Shown: positions 1 to 6,729 of the stretch, one piece after another
How positions within the stretch are numbered: the stretch's first letter is position 1
Layout: each line of letters begins with the position of its first letter
NCBI GenBank assembly: GCA_018262455.1
Contig: JAGSPR010000150.1
Location: forward strand, 1-13,445
Origin: Deltaproteobacteria bacterium
Lineage (GTDB): Bacteria; Myxococcota; Polyangia; Haliangiales; Haliangiaceae
Length of the DNA: 13,445 bases
Direction of reading: 5' to 3'
The notes under the pieces: generated by a model
The model's input: only the letters and a program-made list of their open reading frames with translations
The model's database searches: none
What the model was told of the DNA's origin: nothing
Translations under genes and position numbers: made by a program

Positions 1-490
1 CATCGACAAGTACGACTGCGCTGACAACACCGGTACCGCGGAGTACCCGATCGGCGCCTACCAGGTGTTCGTCGAGATCAACGGGACCGGTGGGGTCTAC
101 GGCCAGTCGCTGTCGGCGATCGTCGACATCGTGGCGCAGGACCAGACCGTCTCGGTGACGCTGGTCGATAACGGTGGCTACTTCGTGTTCGACTGGGACC
201 TCGTCGATGCGGTCAGCAACGCGCCGCTGACCTGCGCGACCGCTGGCAACCCCGACTCGATCGAGATCCTCAGCACGTTGAGCGGCACCACCGCGGCCGT
301 CGCCGACAAGTTCGACTGTGAAGTCGGCACCGGCGTGACCGGCGCCCTGCTGGCGGGCTCCTACACGATCTCGGTGGCAGCGCTCAACGCCGCGGACCAG
401 GCCCTCGGAGAGCCTCAGAACTCGAGCCACGTCATCGGGGATCGCAACGCGGTGACCGACCTCGGCGTGATCACGCTCCCGATCGACTGA
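1..490 (+). CDS. C-terminal part of a secreted protein with ~100-residue repeats (5' end outside window)
   Basis: The reading frame is open from the left edge (first full codon at base 2) to TGA at 488-490, giving 162 visible residues; the start lies outside. The chain is rich in Thr, Val, Gly and Asp and reads like beta-sandwich domains. A unit seems to repeat: DKYDC followed by an LxxG/IGxY-like turn and a hydrophobic strand at visible residues 2-25, and DKFDC followed by LLAGSYTISV at residues 102-125, exactly 100 residues apart. One further Cys (in LTCAT) precedes the second unit, so one disulphide per domain is plausible. Such repeats are familiar from myxobacterial surface lipoproteins, but I cannot name the family. 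No catalytic motif is visible. It is followed by a strong intrinsic terminator, so it ends its transcription unit. Extracellular or outer-surface location is inferred. Confidence 0.75.
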   Translation, partial: IDKYDCADNTGTAEYPIGAYQVFVEINGTGGVYGQSLSAIVDIVAQDQTVSVTLVDNGGYFVFDWDLVDAVSNAPLTCATAGNPDSIEILSTLSGTTAAVADKFDCEVGTGVTGALLAGSYTISVAALNAADQALGEPQNSSHVIGDRNAVTDLGVITLPID

Positions 491-514
491 TCGACTTCTC
501 GACCTGCGACCAGA

Positions 515-539
515 GCGCCCGCCTCGTGCGGGCGTTTTT
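515..539 (+). terminator. Rho-independent terminator
   Basis: A perfect 7-bp GC stem (CGCCCGC at 516-522 with GCGGGCG at 528-534) closes a 5-base loop (CTCGT) and is followed directly by five T residues (535-539). It lies 25 bases after the stop codon at 490 and ends that transcript. It is the only hairpin in the window with a proper T tract. Confidence 0.8.
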
Positions 540-581
540 GCGGGACGCGGGCACGTCGCCGGCTGGCGGGTACAGGCCATG

Positions 582-596
582 TGCTAAGGTCGACCC
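582..596 (+). promoter_or_regulatory. Extended -10 promoter for the rhomboid-like gene, probably leaderless
   Basis: TG at 582-583, one spacer base, then TAAGGT at 585-590. A start at +12 from the first T of the hexamer falls on 597, the GTG start codon. No -35 box is convincing. AAGG at 586-589 could instead be read as a weak Shine-Dalgarno; both readings support the same start. Confidence 0.4.
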
Positions 597-1328
597 GTGA
601 GGGCTCGACGAGCATCCAGGTTCGGCGATCGATTCTCCGGGATGCGGATCACCCGAGGTGCGATGGTCGTGGCGGGCCTCGAGCTCGGGCTGTCGTTGAT
701 CTGGCTGCTGTCGAGTCTGCAAGGCCGGGCAACGATCCAGGACCTCGCCGAGGCGACGCCGTCCAACGTGTTCGAGCACGGCCACGTCTGGACGCTCGCG
801 ACCAGCCCGTTTCTCGAAAAGAGCTTCATCGGGCTGCTGCTGCACTGCGTCGTGTTGTGGATGTTCGTGCCGACCCTGGAGCGGTTCTGGGGCACTGCAC
901 GGTTCTATCGGTTCTTCGCGATCACGTCGCTCGTCGGCACGATCGCGGGGTGCGCCTTCGGCCTGCTGATCGGGGCCGACCAGCCAATCGGAGGCCTGAA
1001 CCCGTTCATCTATGCGTCGATCGTGGCATTCGGCATCGTGTATGCCCGGCAGCCGGTGCAGTTCTTCGGGGTGCTACCGCTGACTGGCCGTCAGTTGATG
1101 TACGGATTCATCGGGTTCCTCATTCTGTTCGTGGTGTTGCAGCAGTTCTGGCAGCTCGGCGCAGCCTTTGCGGCCGCCATGGTCACGGCGGCGTTGATGA
1201 CGTCCAAGCGGTGGTCGCCAGGGCTCATGTGGCGGCGCTGGAAGATCGCGCGGGCACGCGCGAAATTGTCTGTGATCGATGGCGGCAAGCCGGCCCGCCC
1301 CCGCGACGAGAAGAAGTGGCTTAACTAG
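597..1328 (+). CDS. Rhomboid-fold membrane protein, probably catalytically inactive
   Basis: A 243-residue inner-membrane protein with several hydrophobic helices (about 22-41, 76-91, 106-126, 137-150, 167-201). The layout follows bacterial rhomboids: a helix ending in LLLHCVVLWMFVPTLERFWG (81-100) matches the family's H/NxxxxLWxFGxxLERxxG segment, and GGLNPFIYA (132-140) sits where active rhomboids have GxSGAIFA. Active members are intramembrane serine proteases using that Ser and a His in a later helix. Here the Ser position reads Asn135, and the expected His of the last helix (normally HLGG) reads Gln186 in WQLGAAFAA. Both catalytic residues thus look replaced, suggesting a pseudo-protease that binds or escorts membrane proteins. 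The C-terminal tail (203-243) is basic and cytoplasmic-looking. GTG 597 was chosen for its promoter position; ATG 642 (residue 16) is the alternative. The family call is good; the alignment was made by eye. Confidence 0.65.
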   Translation: MRARRASRFGDRFSGMRITRGAMVVAGLELGLSLIWLLSSLQGRATIQDLAEATPSNVFEHGHVWTLATSPFLEKSFIGLLLHCVVLWMFVPTLERFWGTARFYRFFAITSLVGTIAGCAFGLLIGADQPIGGLNPFIYASIVAFGIVYARQPVQFFGVLPLTGRQLMYGFIGFLILFVVLQQFWQLGAAFAAAMVTAALMTSKRWSPGLMWRRWKIARARAKLSVIDGGKPARPRDEKKWLN

Positions 1329-1355
1329 GCTCGCCCGCAACGGGAGCGCCGCGTG

Positions 1356-1390
1356 TTGACCGAGAGATCTCGCGGTGTAGGCGTGATACC
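1356..1390 (+). promoter_or_regulatory. Sigma-70-like promoter with an internal dyad, before the FHA activator gene
   Basis: TTGACC (1356-1361) is five of six to the -35 consensus. A 16-base spacer leads to TAGGCG (1378-1383), preceded by TG, and transcription would begin at about 1390, right at the GTG start codon 1391. Inside the spacer lies a dyad, CGAGA (1361-1365) and TCTCG (1368-1372) around a GA centre, in a place where a bound repressor would block polymerase. The -35 is convincing; the -10 is weak. Confidence 0.4.
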
Positions 1391-2881
1391 GTGACCTCGA
1401 TGGAAGAGGCGGAACTCCAGTTCGAGTCCGGTACAGGTCTCACGACGCTGTTCGAGGGCGAGTGGGCGACCGTCCGCCGGCTTCGTAAGGGCAAGCTCGT
1501 CGTGACGAATGGTCCTGATCAGGGCAAGGAGATCGAGATCTCCAAGCCACGGGTCACCGGCGGTCGGAGCATCATCAGTGACCTGGTCGTCCAGGACAAG
1601 GCCGTGTCAGGCACCCACTTCGAGGTGTCGGCACGCGATGACGGCTATCGGTTGCGCGACCTCAACTCCCGCAACGGGATCTACGTGGGAGACCTCCGCA
1701 TTCGCGAGGTGTTCCTGCGACCCGGCACGATCTTCCGCATCGGGCACACGAACATCCAGTTCCAGACGCTGCAGGACGTCGTCGAGATCGAGCTGTCGAA
1801 GAAGGATCGGTTCGACGCCATGCTCGGCGCCTCGCCTGCGATGCGCGAGATCTTTGCGCACCTCGAGAAGGTCGCGCCGAGCGACCTGACCTGCCTCATC
1901 ACCGGCGAGACCGGCACGGGCAAGGAGATGGTCGCCCGCGCGCTGCACAACGCGTCGAGCCGCAAGAGCAAACCGTTCGTCGTGCTCGACTGCGGCTCGA
2001 TTCCGCGCGAGCTGATCGAATCGACGCTGTTCGGTCACGAGAAGGGCAGCTTCACCGGCGCCCATGCCCAGCAGGTCGGCTGCTTCGAGCAGGCCAACGG
2101 CGGCACGATCTTCCTCGACGAGATCGGCGAGCTCGACATCTCGCTCCAGCCCAAGCTGCTGCGCGTGCTCGAGCAGCGCGAGATCAAGCGGGTTGGCGGT
2201 GATCGCACCCACAAGGTCGACGTCCGCGTGCTCGCCGCCACCAACCGTGATCTCCGCGATGAGGTCAACAAGGGTGGGTTCCGCGAGGACCTCTACTTCC
2301 GGCTCTCGGTCGTCCATGTCGAGCTCCCGCCGATGCGCGAGCGTCGCGAGGACGTCCCCGGCCTCACGAACCACTTCCTGCGCGAGATCGCTGGGCGGCG
2401 CGGCATGACGATGTCGTTCTCCCAGGACGCGATGGCGGCGCTCGTCAGCCACTCGTGGCCGGGCAACGTCCGCGAGATGCGGAACGTGGTGGAGCGCGCC
2501 GCGGCGCTGTCCGACGGCCCGGTGATCACGCGTGCCGACCTCGTGTTCGGGCGCGAGATGGGCCCCAGCATCGTGGTCTCGCACGACCTCGCCCAGGCGG
2601 GCGCGCAGGCGGCGCAACGCGCGGCTGCCCAGATGGCCGGCGTCGACCTGCCCCAGCAGACCGGTCCCGCGATCTTCGATGCGTCGCTGCTCAAGGCCGG
2701 GCTTGGCTTCAAGGGTGCGAAGCAATCCGTCGTGGACGCCTTCGAGATCGCGTACTTGGGCGCGCTGATGATCCGGAACGAAGGCAACATCACGCGATCC
2801 GCGCAGGAGGCCGGGCTGACCCGGTACCACCTCCGCGAGCTGCTCAAGCGGCACGGCCTCAAGGGTGGCGACGTCGACTGA
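1391..2881 (+). CDS. FHA-domain sigma-54-dependent transcriptional activator (bacterial enhancer-binding protein)
   Basis: A 496-residue regulator with three parts. Residues about 35-128 form an FHA domain, with GR at 58-59, SGTH at 73-76 and DLNSRNG at 90-96; FHA domains bind phosphothreonine peptides, so the input is probably a Ser/Thr kinase rather than a histidine kinase. Residues about 143-380 are the AAA+ domain: Walker A GETGTGKE (172-179), the sigma-54 contact loop GSFTGA (219-224), Walker B FLDE (241-244), and [16 protein letters not shown] sensor regions around 303-315. Residues about 446-496 carry a Fis-type helix-turn-helix ([21 protein letters not shown]). A flexible Ala/Gln-rich linker (395-425) joins the last two. 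It uses ATP to remodel RNA polymerase-sigma-54. No kinase or receiver gene is adjacent. GTG 1391 fits the promoter; ATG 1400 is equally possible. It probably has its own transcript, 62 bases after the rhomboid-like gene. Confidence 0.93.
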   Translation: MTSMEEAELQFESGTGLTTLFEGEWATVRRLRKGKLVVTNGPDQGKEIEISKPRVTGGRSIISDLVVQDKAVSGTHFEVSARDDGYRLRDLNSRNGIYVGDLRIREVFLRPGTIFRIGHTNIQFQTLQDVVEIELSKKDRFDAMLGASPAMREIFAHLEKVAPSDLTCLITGETGTGKEMVARALHNASSRKSKPFVVLDCGSIPRELIESTLFGHEKGSFTGAHAQQVGCFEQANGGTIFLDEIGELDISLQPKLLRVLEQREIKRVGGDRTHKVDVRVLAATNRDLRDEVNKGGFREDLYFRLSVVHVELPPMRERREDVPGLTNHFLREIAGRRGMTMSFSQDAMAALVSHSWPGNVREMRNVVERAAALSDGPVITRADLVFGREMGPSIVVSHDLAQAGAQAAQRAAAQMAGVDLPQQTGPAIFDASLLKAGLGFKGAKQSVVDAFEIAYLGALMIRNEGNITRSAQEAGLTRYHLRELLKRHGLKGGDVD

Positions 2882-2909
2882 ATCGACCGCCGACCTAGGG
2901 GTAACTGGC

Positions 2910-3320
2910 TCAGATCGCACGCGGCGGAGGCACGGGCTCGATCTCGAGCCACACGTCGCACGACTCCGTGAAGCGCGGCTTGCGCAGGCCGACCGAGATC
3001 CGGTAGCCGCGGAAGTCGGCGAACGACTCGCCGTCGCCGCAGAACCGCTGCTCGTGCTTGCCGCTCACCGCCGTGAAGCACGAGAACAGGCGGTGTCCGC
3101 GCTTGGCCGAGTACGGGTACACGGCCCGCTCGACGCACACGCGCAAGTCGGTGCCGGCGAGCGAGTACGTGGTCCTCAGGTCCGCGGCGAGTCGCGAGCC
3201 GAGCGTGATGTCCCCGCGCACTGGACATCCATCGATCGGTTGCGTGGGCCTGGATGGCGGCGGCTCGGCGTGGGCCGTTGCCGCGAACGTACCCAGTGCC
3301 AGCGCGATGCAGCGGACCAT
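2910..3320 (-). CDS. Small secreted protein of unknown function
   Basis: A 136-residue product starting at ATG 3320. The N-terminus is a Sec signal peptide (VRCIALALGTFAATAHA) with likely cleavage after AHA at residue 18. The mature part has five Cys (residues 32, 62, 81, 94, 121), which could give two disulphides, and many Arg and aromatic residues; it ends in a Pro-rich tail. I recognise no domain. The frame runs open far upstream, but the signal peptide and a -10-like TTATCA (minus strand, 3332-3327) placed 12 bases before the ATG fix the start. It converges on the FHA regulator gene with only 28 bases between stops, and diverges from the lipoprotein gene at 3458 across a 137-bp shared control region. 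Periplasmic or extracellular location is inferred. Confidence 0.72.
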   Translation of the reverse strand: MVRCIALALGTFAATAHAEPPPSRPTQPIDGCPVRGDITLGSRLAADLRTTYSLAGTDLRVCVERAVYPYSAKRGHRLFSCFTAVSGKHEQRFCGDGESFADFRGYRISVGLRKPRFTESCDVWLEIEPVPPPRAI

Positions 3321-3325
3321 GCCAC

Positions 3326-3332
3326 GTGATAA
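3326..3332 (-). promoter_or_regulatory. -10-like element for the small secreted protein gene
   Basis: On the minus strand, TTATCAC is followed by 5 to 6 bases and then ATG at 3320, placing the predicted transcription start on or one base from the start codon. No Shine-Dalgarno sequence is present and no clear -35 is visible. Confidence 0.35.
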
Positions 3333-3365
3333 TCGATCGGGCGCGCTCGCGCACATGCCATCGGT

Positions 3366-3388
3366 AGCCGGGATCGCGCAGCCCGGCT
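3366..3388. repeat. Inverted repeat in the divergent control region
   Basis: AGCCGGG (3366-3372) and CCCGGCT (3382-3388) are perfect complements separated by 9 bases. The site lies between the divergent starts at 3320 and 3458, so it could be an operator serving either gene, or a hairpin in a longer leader. There is no T tract, so it is not a standard terminator. The rest of 3321-3457 holds the two promoters described and nothing coding. Confidence 0.35.
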
Positions 3389-3445
3389 GATGCTGACCGG
3401 CACGGAAACTACGCTGCTTCGATCGCGGGCATCCGGAACGAGGGT

Positions 3446-3458
3446 TACGCTGCCGTAA
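3446..3458 (+). promoter_or_regulatory. -10-like element and short dyad at the start of the lipoprotein gene
   Basis: TACGCT (3446-3451) lies exactly 12 bases before ATG 3458, as in leaderless genes. It overlaps a perfect dyad, TTACG (3445-3449) and CGTAA (3454-3458), around CTGC. The octamer TACGCTGC also occurs at 3410-3417, 36 bases upstream. This could be an operator overlapping the -10 region. Confidence 0.35.
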
Positions 3459-4156
3459 TGGCCTGTCGCGTTCGTCACCTCGGTCTCGTGCTGTGGCTCG
3501 TCGCCACCGTCGTCGCGTGCAAGAAGGGCGACAAGGTGGACAAGGCTGCCGACGAGCCGATTCCTGCGGTCGCGACCACGCCGCCCGCCGGCGCCACCGC
3601 GACGCCACCGGCCGCTCAGCCGGATCCGGCCGCGAGCGACGCGAGCGAGCCCAGGTTCGGAAAGCCGGGGCTGAGCGAGGACAAGATCCAGCGCTACATC
3701 AAGTCGCTCGCGGCGGGCAAGAACGTGTTCGCGGCGGCCGCGGTGGGCGCCAACGGGTCGCTCGCCAGCGTGAAGGTCGCCATGGACGAGCAGGAAGCCT
3801 TCGTCAAGCAGTACGGGTTCTCGGGAACGTCCGAGTACATGGATCTCATGGGCCGCATCGCGCTCGGCCAGGCCGAGTTGATGGCGGCCGAGGGCGCAGC
3901 CAAGGTCCGCGAGGCGATGTCGAAGACCATCGAGGAGACCGAGAAGTCGCTCGCTGATCCCAAGCTTCCCGCAGAGACCAAGGCCTCGCTCACCGAGATG
4001 GTCAACGAGTCGAAGAAGCAGCTCGCCGAGCTCGATGCCGAGGTCAAGAAGAGCGAGCTGGCCCCCGCCGATCTGGCACTGGTCAAGAAGTTCCACGTCG
4101 AGATCGAGACCGCGGAGAAGGCGAACTTCGAGGCGCAGAAGAAGCCGAAGAAGTAG
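3458..4156 (+). CDS. Lipoprotein with Ala/Pro-rich linker and helical C-terminal domain, unknown function
   Basis: A 232-residue protein. The N-terminus is a lipoprotein signal: charged start, hydrophobic core and lipobox VVAC with lipidated Cys21, followed by Lys-Lys, which under the E. coli rule would allow sorting to the outer membrane. Residues 35-62 are a Pro/Ala/Thr linker that would span the periplasm. Residues about 72-230 are strongly helical and charged, with coiled-coil character at 135-205 (many Glu/Lys/Ala, e.g. EETEKSLAD, NESKKQLAELDAEVKKSE) and a basic end (QKKPKK). No catalytic motif is visible and I do not recognise the family. A membrane-protein gene follows 12 bases after the TAG stop, so the two are probably one operon. 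A structural or scaffold role at the envelope is a guess. Confidence 0.8.
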   Translation: MACRVRHLGLVLWLVATVVACKKGDKVDKAADEPIPAVATTPPAGATATPPAAQPDPAASDASEPRFGKPGLSEDKIQRYIKSLAAGKNVFAAAAVGANGSLASVKVAMDEQEAFVKQYGFSGTSEYMDLMGRIALGQAELMAAEGAAKVREAMSKTIEETEKSLADPKLPAETKASLTEMVNESKKQLAELDAEVKKSELAPADLALVKKFHVEIETAEKANFEAQKKPKK

Positions 4157-4168
4157 GCTGCTCCTACG

Positions 4169-4765
4169 ATGACGGCGTGGCGAAAGATCGTGCTCGTGGC
4201 CGGGGTCGTCGGCGTGATGGCGATCTTCCTGCCGCTGTTCGAGCTCCGCCACGGACCGGCCGGGCTCTCGTTCTCGGCGCGCGAGCTGTCGTTCGGGCTC
4301 ACGCGCACCCACCAGCTGCTCGATCACCGGATCCCGGCCGCGATCGAGAAGCGGCTGCCTGCTCTCGAGAAGCGCCTCTCGTCGTCGATGCGTGGCACGG
4401 TGGAGGAGGCACGCGGCGATCTGGAAGATGCGCGTACCGTGGTCCAGGCCGCACGTGGCGCCGTCCTGCTGTTCGTGCCGTCGGCCGGGATGGTGTTGCT
4501 GGCGCTGGCAGGGATGAAGCGACGCCGGTTCGGCCGCGGGCTGGGAGCGACCGCGCTGCTCTGCAGCCTGCTCTCGATCGCTGCGTTCGTCGCGCTGCGC
4601 GCGGGGCTGCTCTATGGTCTCGACGAAGTGGGCCTCAAGTACCTCGTGGTGACGTTCGAGCTCGGGGCCCAGCTGCTGCTGTTCGTCGGGATCGCCGGCG
4701 TGATCGCGAGCGTGGGCGCGCTCGTCAAGCCCGAGCTCGGGCCACCCGCCGTCAGTTCGGGGTGA
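4169..4765 (+). CDS. Four-helix integral membrane protein with extracytoplasmic coiled segment, unknown function
   Basis: A 198-residue protein with hydrophobic segments at about 6-24, 98-117, 124-146 and 158-187. Between the first and second is an amphipathic helical stretch (35-95: HQLLDHRIPAAIEKRLPALE and onward) rich in Arg, Glu and Leu. By the positive-inside rule (MKRRRFGRG at 116-124 between helices 2 and 3) that stretch faces the periplasm. The shape, one helix then a periplasmic helical domain then three helices, is not one I can name. It lies 12 bases downstream of the lipoprotein gene, whose product also has a helical periplasmic domain, so the two may interact. Its 3' end overlaps the convergent hydrolase gene by 14 bases. 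ATG 4169 starts directly at the first helix. Confidence 0.75.
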   Translation: MTAWRKIVLVAGVVGVMAIFLPLFELRHGPAGLSFSARELSFGLTRTHQLLDHRIPAAIEKRLPALEKRLSSSMRGTVEEARGDLEDARTVVQAARGAVLLFVPSAGMVLLALAGMKRRRFGRGLGATALLCSLLSIAAFVALRAGLLYGLDEVGLKYLVVTFELGAQLLLFVGIAGVIASVGALVKPELGPPAVSSG

Positions 4766-6656
4766 CCACGGTCGCCGTGCCGGTGCGCGCGAGTGTGCCG
4801 AGGAACTGCGCGGCCTGGCGCTTGGCCGCGGGGATGTCGAACACGACGAAGTGGCCATCGGAGCCGGCCTGCTGCTTGTACTGGGCGAGCACGGCCGTGA
4901 CGTCGTTGACGTTGTTCGCGAACGGAGCGGCCTTCACGCTGCGGCCGCGCAACTCGATGAGCCCCGCCAGGTCCTGCTCGTCGGGGAGCATCACGAGGTC
5001 ACCGCCGAGCGCGACCGCGAATGCCTCGATCGCCGGGTTGGGCGAGAACGTGTCGACGAATCCTTCGGTCTGGAAGATGTTGCGAGGCGCGAGCGGCGAT
5101 CCATCGGGCGCGGTGGCCGGGTGGCGGACCATGAACGGCGCGTAGTTGACTCCGTCGGCGCGCTCGGCCCACAGCTGAAACAGCGCGAGCGACGGGTTGT
5201 CCTCGTCGACCGGATCGTCGCGCAGGAACGTCTGCACGAGCATCGGGATGTCGAGCGGCATCGTCTTGGTGAGGAGCGAGATGTAGAGCAGCCCGCCGGT
5301 GCCCGAGAGCACCGCGCCCGAGAGGGCAGGCTCGAACGCGACGAAGCCTGGGCCGGTCAGCCCGCCCTGCGAGTGGCCGAAAAACGAGACCTTCGTCGTG
5401 TTGAACGTGATCGTGCGCGCGCCGTCGGGGATCGCCAGCCCCTGGACGAGCCGGAGCTGCGACCACGCATCGGCCGTGCCCTGGAGCGAGTTGTCGCGCA
5501 TCGCGAACGGGTTGCTGATGTTGAAGAAGTCGAGCTCGGCGTTTCCGCCGGGGTTGCGGGGGCCGTGGAGGACCTGGTCGGTCGAGATCACCGCGAGGCC
5601 CTGCTTGGCCAGCGCGGCCGCGGTGCCGTCGTCGATGAACGATTCGTAGTCGCCGCCGGTGCCATGGCTGTAGATCGCGATCGGGAAGCCGCCGGCGGGC
5701 GTGGCGCCGGTCGGGGCGGTCAGCGCGAACCGCATCGGCTCCATGTGCTGGACGATCGCGACGCCGTCGCTGCCCAGCTGGATCTCGCCGCTCGGCGGGT
5801 CGTGGTACGGCACGTCGCCGGTCTGGAGGTTCGCGGCCTGGTAGGTGCCGACGAAGGTCGTGAACGCCGTGCTCGTCACCGCCGAGGTCACGTCGGCGGC
5901 GACCGGCGCAGGCGCGGCGAAGATCGCCTTGCGGATCGCGGGCACGATCGTGGTCGCGTGCTGGGTCGTGAACACCGCGGCCGAGACGACATCGCGTCGG
6001 TCGTCGTCGCCAGGCTGGTCGAGGTACGCGATCAGCGGCGCGTAGATCTCGCGCGCATGCTGGATGGCGAAGTCGCCTCCGGTCCCCTCGAGGATCTCGC
6101 GAAACGTGTCGGCCGCCGCGACCGAGCCCCCGTCGGCAGCGCGCACGCGGTTCGTGATCACCAGGGCGTAGGTCCGGCCCTCGTCGAGCCCAAAGCCGGG
6201 GAACGGCCGCGCCACGATGTGGTTGCCGCCGAGCGTCACGGTGGGCGTGTCGCGGAACCGAGCCGCGATCGGCACCCGCTGGCCGAAGTCGGGCGAGCTG
6301 GCATCGATGTCGACGAGGTAGACCGCGGCGCCCTCCTGCATCGACGTGGCCGCATCGGGGATGCTCGTCGGATCGAGCCCACCGTCGAACCGCGCGTAGA
6401 TCGCCTGGTTGAGCCCGAAGCCATCGAGCCGCTCGGCAGCAGCGCGATATCGCTCGACGATCAGGCTGTTGGTCGGGAACTGCGACAGGTCGAGCGTGCC
6501 CTCCGCCGTGCGCCAGAGATCGTTGGGGAACGGCAGCGCGTAGAAGTCGTCGCCCGGCGCACCGCCGGGGATCGCGAACAGCCCGGTGGGCGGACTCCGG
6601 TTGTCGCCGCACCCGGCCATCCCTGCCGCGAACACGAGCGCCAGACGCATCCTCAT
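4752..6656 (-). CDS. Alpha/beta-hydrolase lipoprotein (lipase/esterase-like)
   Basis: A 634-residue protein. Residues 1-16 are a lipoprotein signal with GMAGC, lipidated Cys16 (Met at -3 is permissible but less usual). After it comes ALPFPNDLW (40-48), a pattern seen near the N-terminus of large bacterial lipase-like lipoproteins. Residues 17-310 form a beta-rich N-terminal domain. The hydrolase core follows: oxyanion-hole region YSHGTGG (329-335), nucleophile elbow GHSQGG (427-432) with Ser429, and a likely catalytic His602 in SDGHFVVFD. The acid may be Asp535 (GFVDTFSPN). The fold resembles the VolA/Pla-1 group of surface lipases, but the substrate cannot be read from sequence. Start: ATG 6656 lies 4 bases after the predicted transcription start; GTG 6668 and ATG 6650 are alternatives. 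The 3' end overlaps the convergent membrane-protein gene by 14 bases. Confidence 0.82.
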   Translation of the reverse strand: MRMRLALVFAAGMAGCGDNRSPPTGLFAIPGGAPGDDFYALPFPNDLWRTAEGTLDLSQFPTNSLIVERYRAAAERLDGFGLNQAIYARFDGGLDPTSIPDAATSMQEGAAVYLVDIDASSPDFGQRVPIAARFRDTPTVTLGGNHIVARPFPGFGLDEGRTYALVITNRVRAADGGSVAAADTFREILEGTGGDFAIQHAREIYAPLIAYLDQPGDDDRRDVVSAAVFTTQHATTIVPAIRKAIFAAPAPVAADVTSAVTSTAFTTFVGTYQAANLQTGDVPYHDPPSGEIQLGSDGVAIVQHMEPMRFALTAPTGATPAGGFPIAIYSHGTGGDYESFIDDGTAAALAKQGLAVISTDQVLHGPRNPGGNAELDFFNISNPFAMRDNSLQGTADAWSQLRLVQGLAIPDGARTITFNTTKVSFFGHSQGGLTGPGFVAFEPALSGAVLSGTGGLLYISLLTKTMPLDIPMLVQTFLRDDPVDEDNPSLALFQLWAERADGVNYAPFMVRHPATAPDGSPLAPRNIFQTEGFVDTFSPNPAIEAFAVALGGDLVMLPDEQDLAGLIELRGRSVKAAPFANNVNDVTAVLAQYKQQAGSDGHFVVFDIPAAKRQAAQFLGTLARTGTATVVTPN

Positions 6657-6666
6657 CGGTCGCGAC

Positions 6667-6675
6667 ACCCTAGCA
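6667..6675 (-). promoter_or_regulatory. Extended -10 promoter of the hydrolase gene
   Basis: On the minus strand TGC then TAGGGT (hexamer 6672-6667) forms an extended -10 nearly identical to the one before the rhomboid-like gene (TGC TAAGGT). Transcription would start near 6660, four bases before ATG 6656. It overlaps one arm of the dyad at 6670-6701. Confidence 0.4.
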
Positions 6676-6701
6676 TCCTGGCCCGCATGGGCTCCTGCTA
6701 G
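6670..6701. repeat. Nested inverted repeat between two minus-strand genes
   Basis: The outer arms CTAGCA (6670-6675) and TGCTAG (6696-6701) are perfect complements. Inside them GCCC (6681-6684) and GGGC (6689-6692) pair around GCAT. The structure follows the stop of the gene at 6730 and precedes the hydrolase gene, with one arm inside the -10 element. It could end the upstream transcript (though no T tract) or act as an operator. Confidence 0.4.
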
Positions 6702-6729
6702 AACCTCACAACCGCGATCAGCCGCCGGA

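Noticed and set aside
581..1324. 247-codon plus-strand frame overlapping the rhomboid-like gene
   Set aside because: Arg-rich translation with no hydrophobic pattern, while the frame from 597 shows membrane helices and rhomboid landmarks.
1333..1348. Short CCCG/CGGG hairpin after the rhomboid-like gene
   Set aside because: Four-base stem without a T tract; expected often in GC-rich DNA.
1391..2881. Classic NtrC-type two-component response regulator
   Set aside because: No receiver domain with a phospho-accepting Asp; the N-terminus is an FHA domain.
1607..2920. 437-codon minus-strand frame opposite the FHA activator
   Set aside because: Antisense shadow without recognisable motifs; the plus strand encodes all activator motifs.
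3176..4858. 560-codon minus-strand frame over the lipoprotein and membrane-protein genes
   Set aside because: Arg/Glu/His-rich shadow text; the plus-strand pair has a lipobox and clean transmembrane segments.
4851..6701. 616-codon plus-strand frame opposite the hydrolase gene
   Set aside because: Its translation is Arg/Ala/Glu-rich low-complexity text with no domain, typical of the antisense of a GC-rich gene; the minus-strand gene has a lipobox and catalytic motifs.
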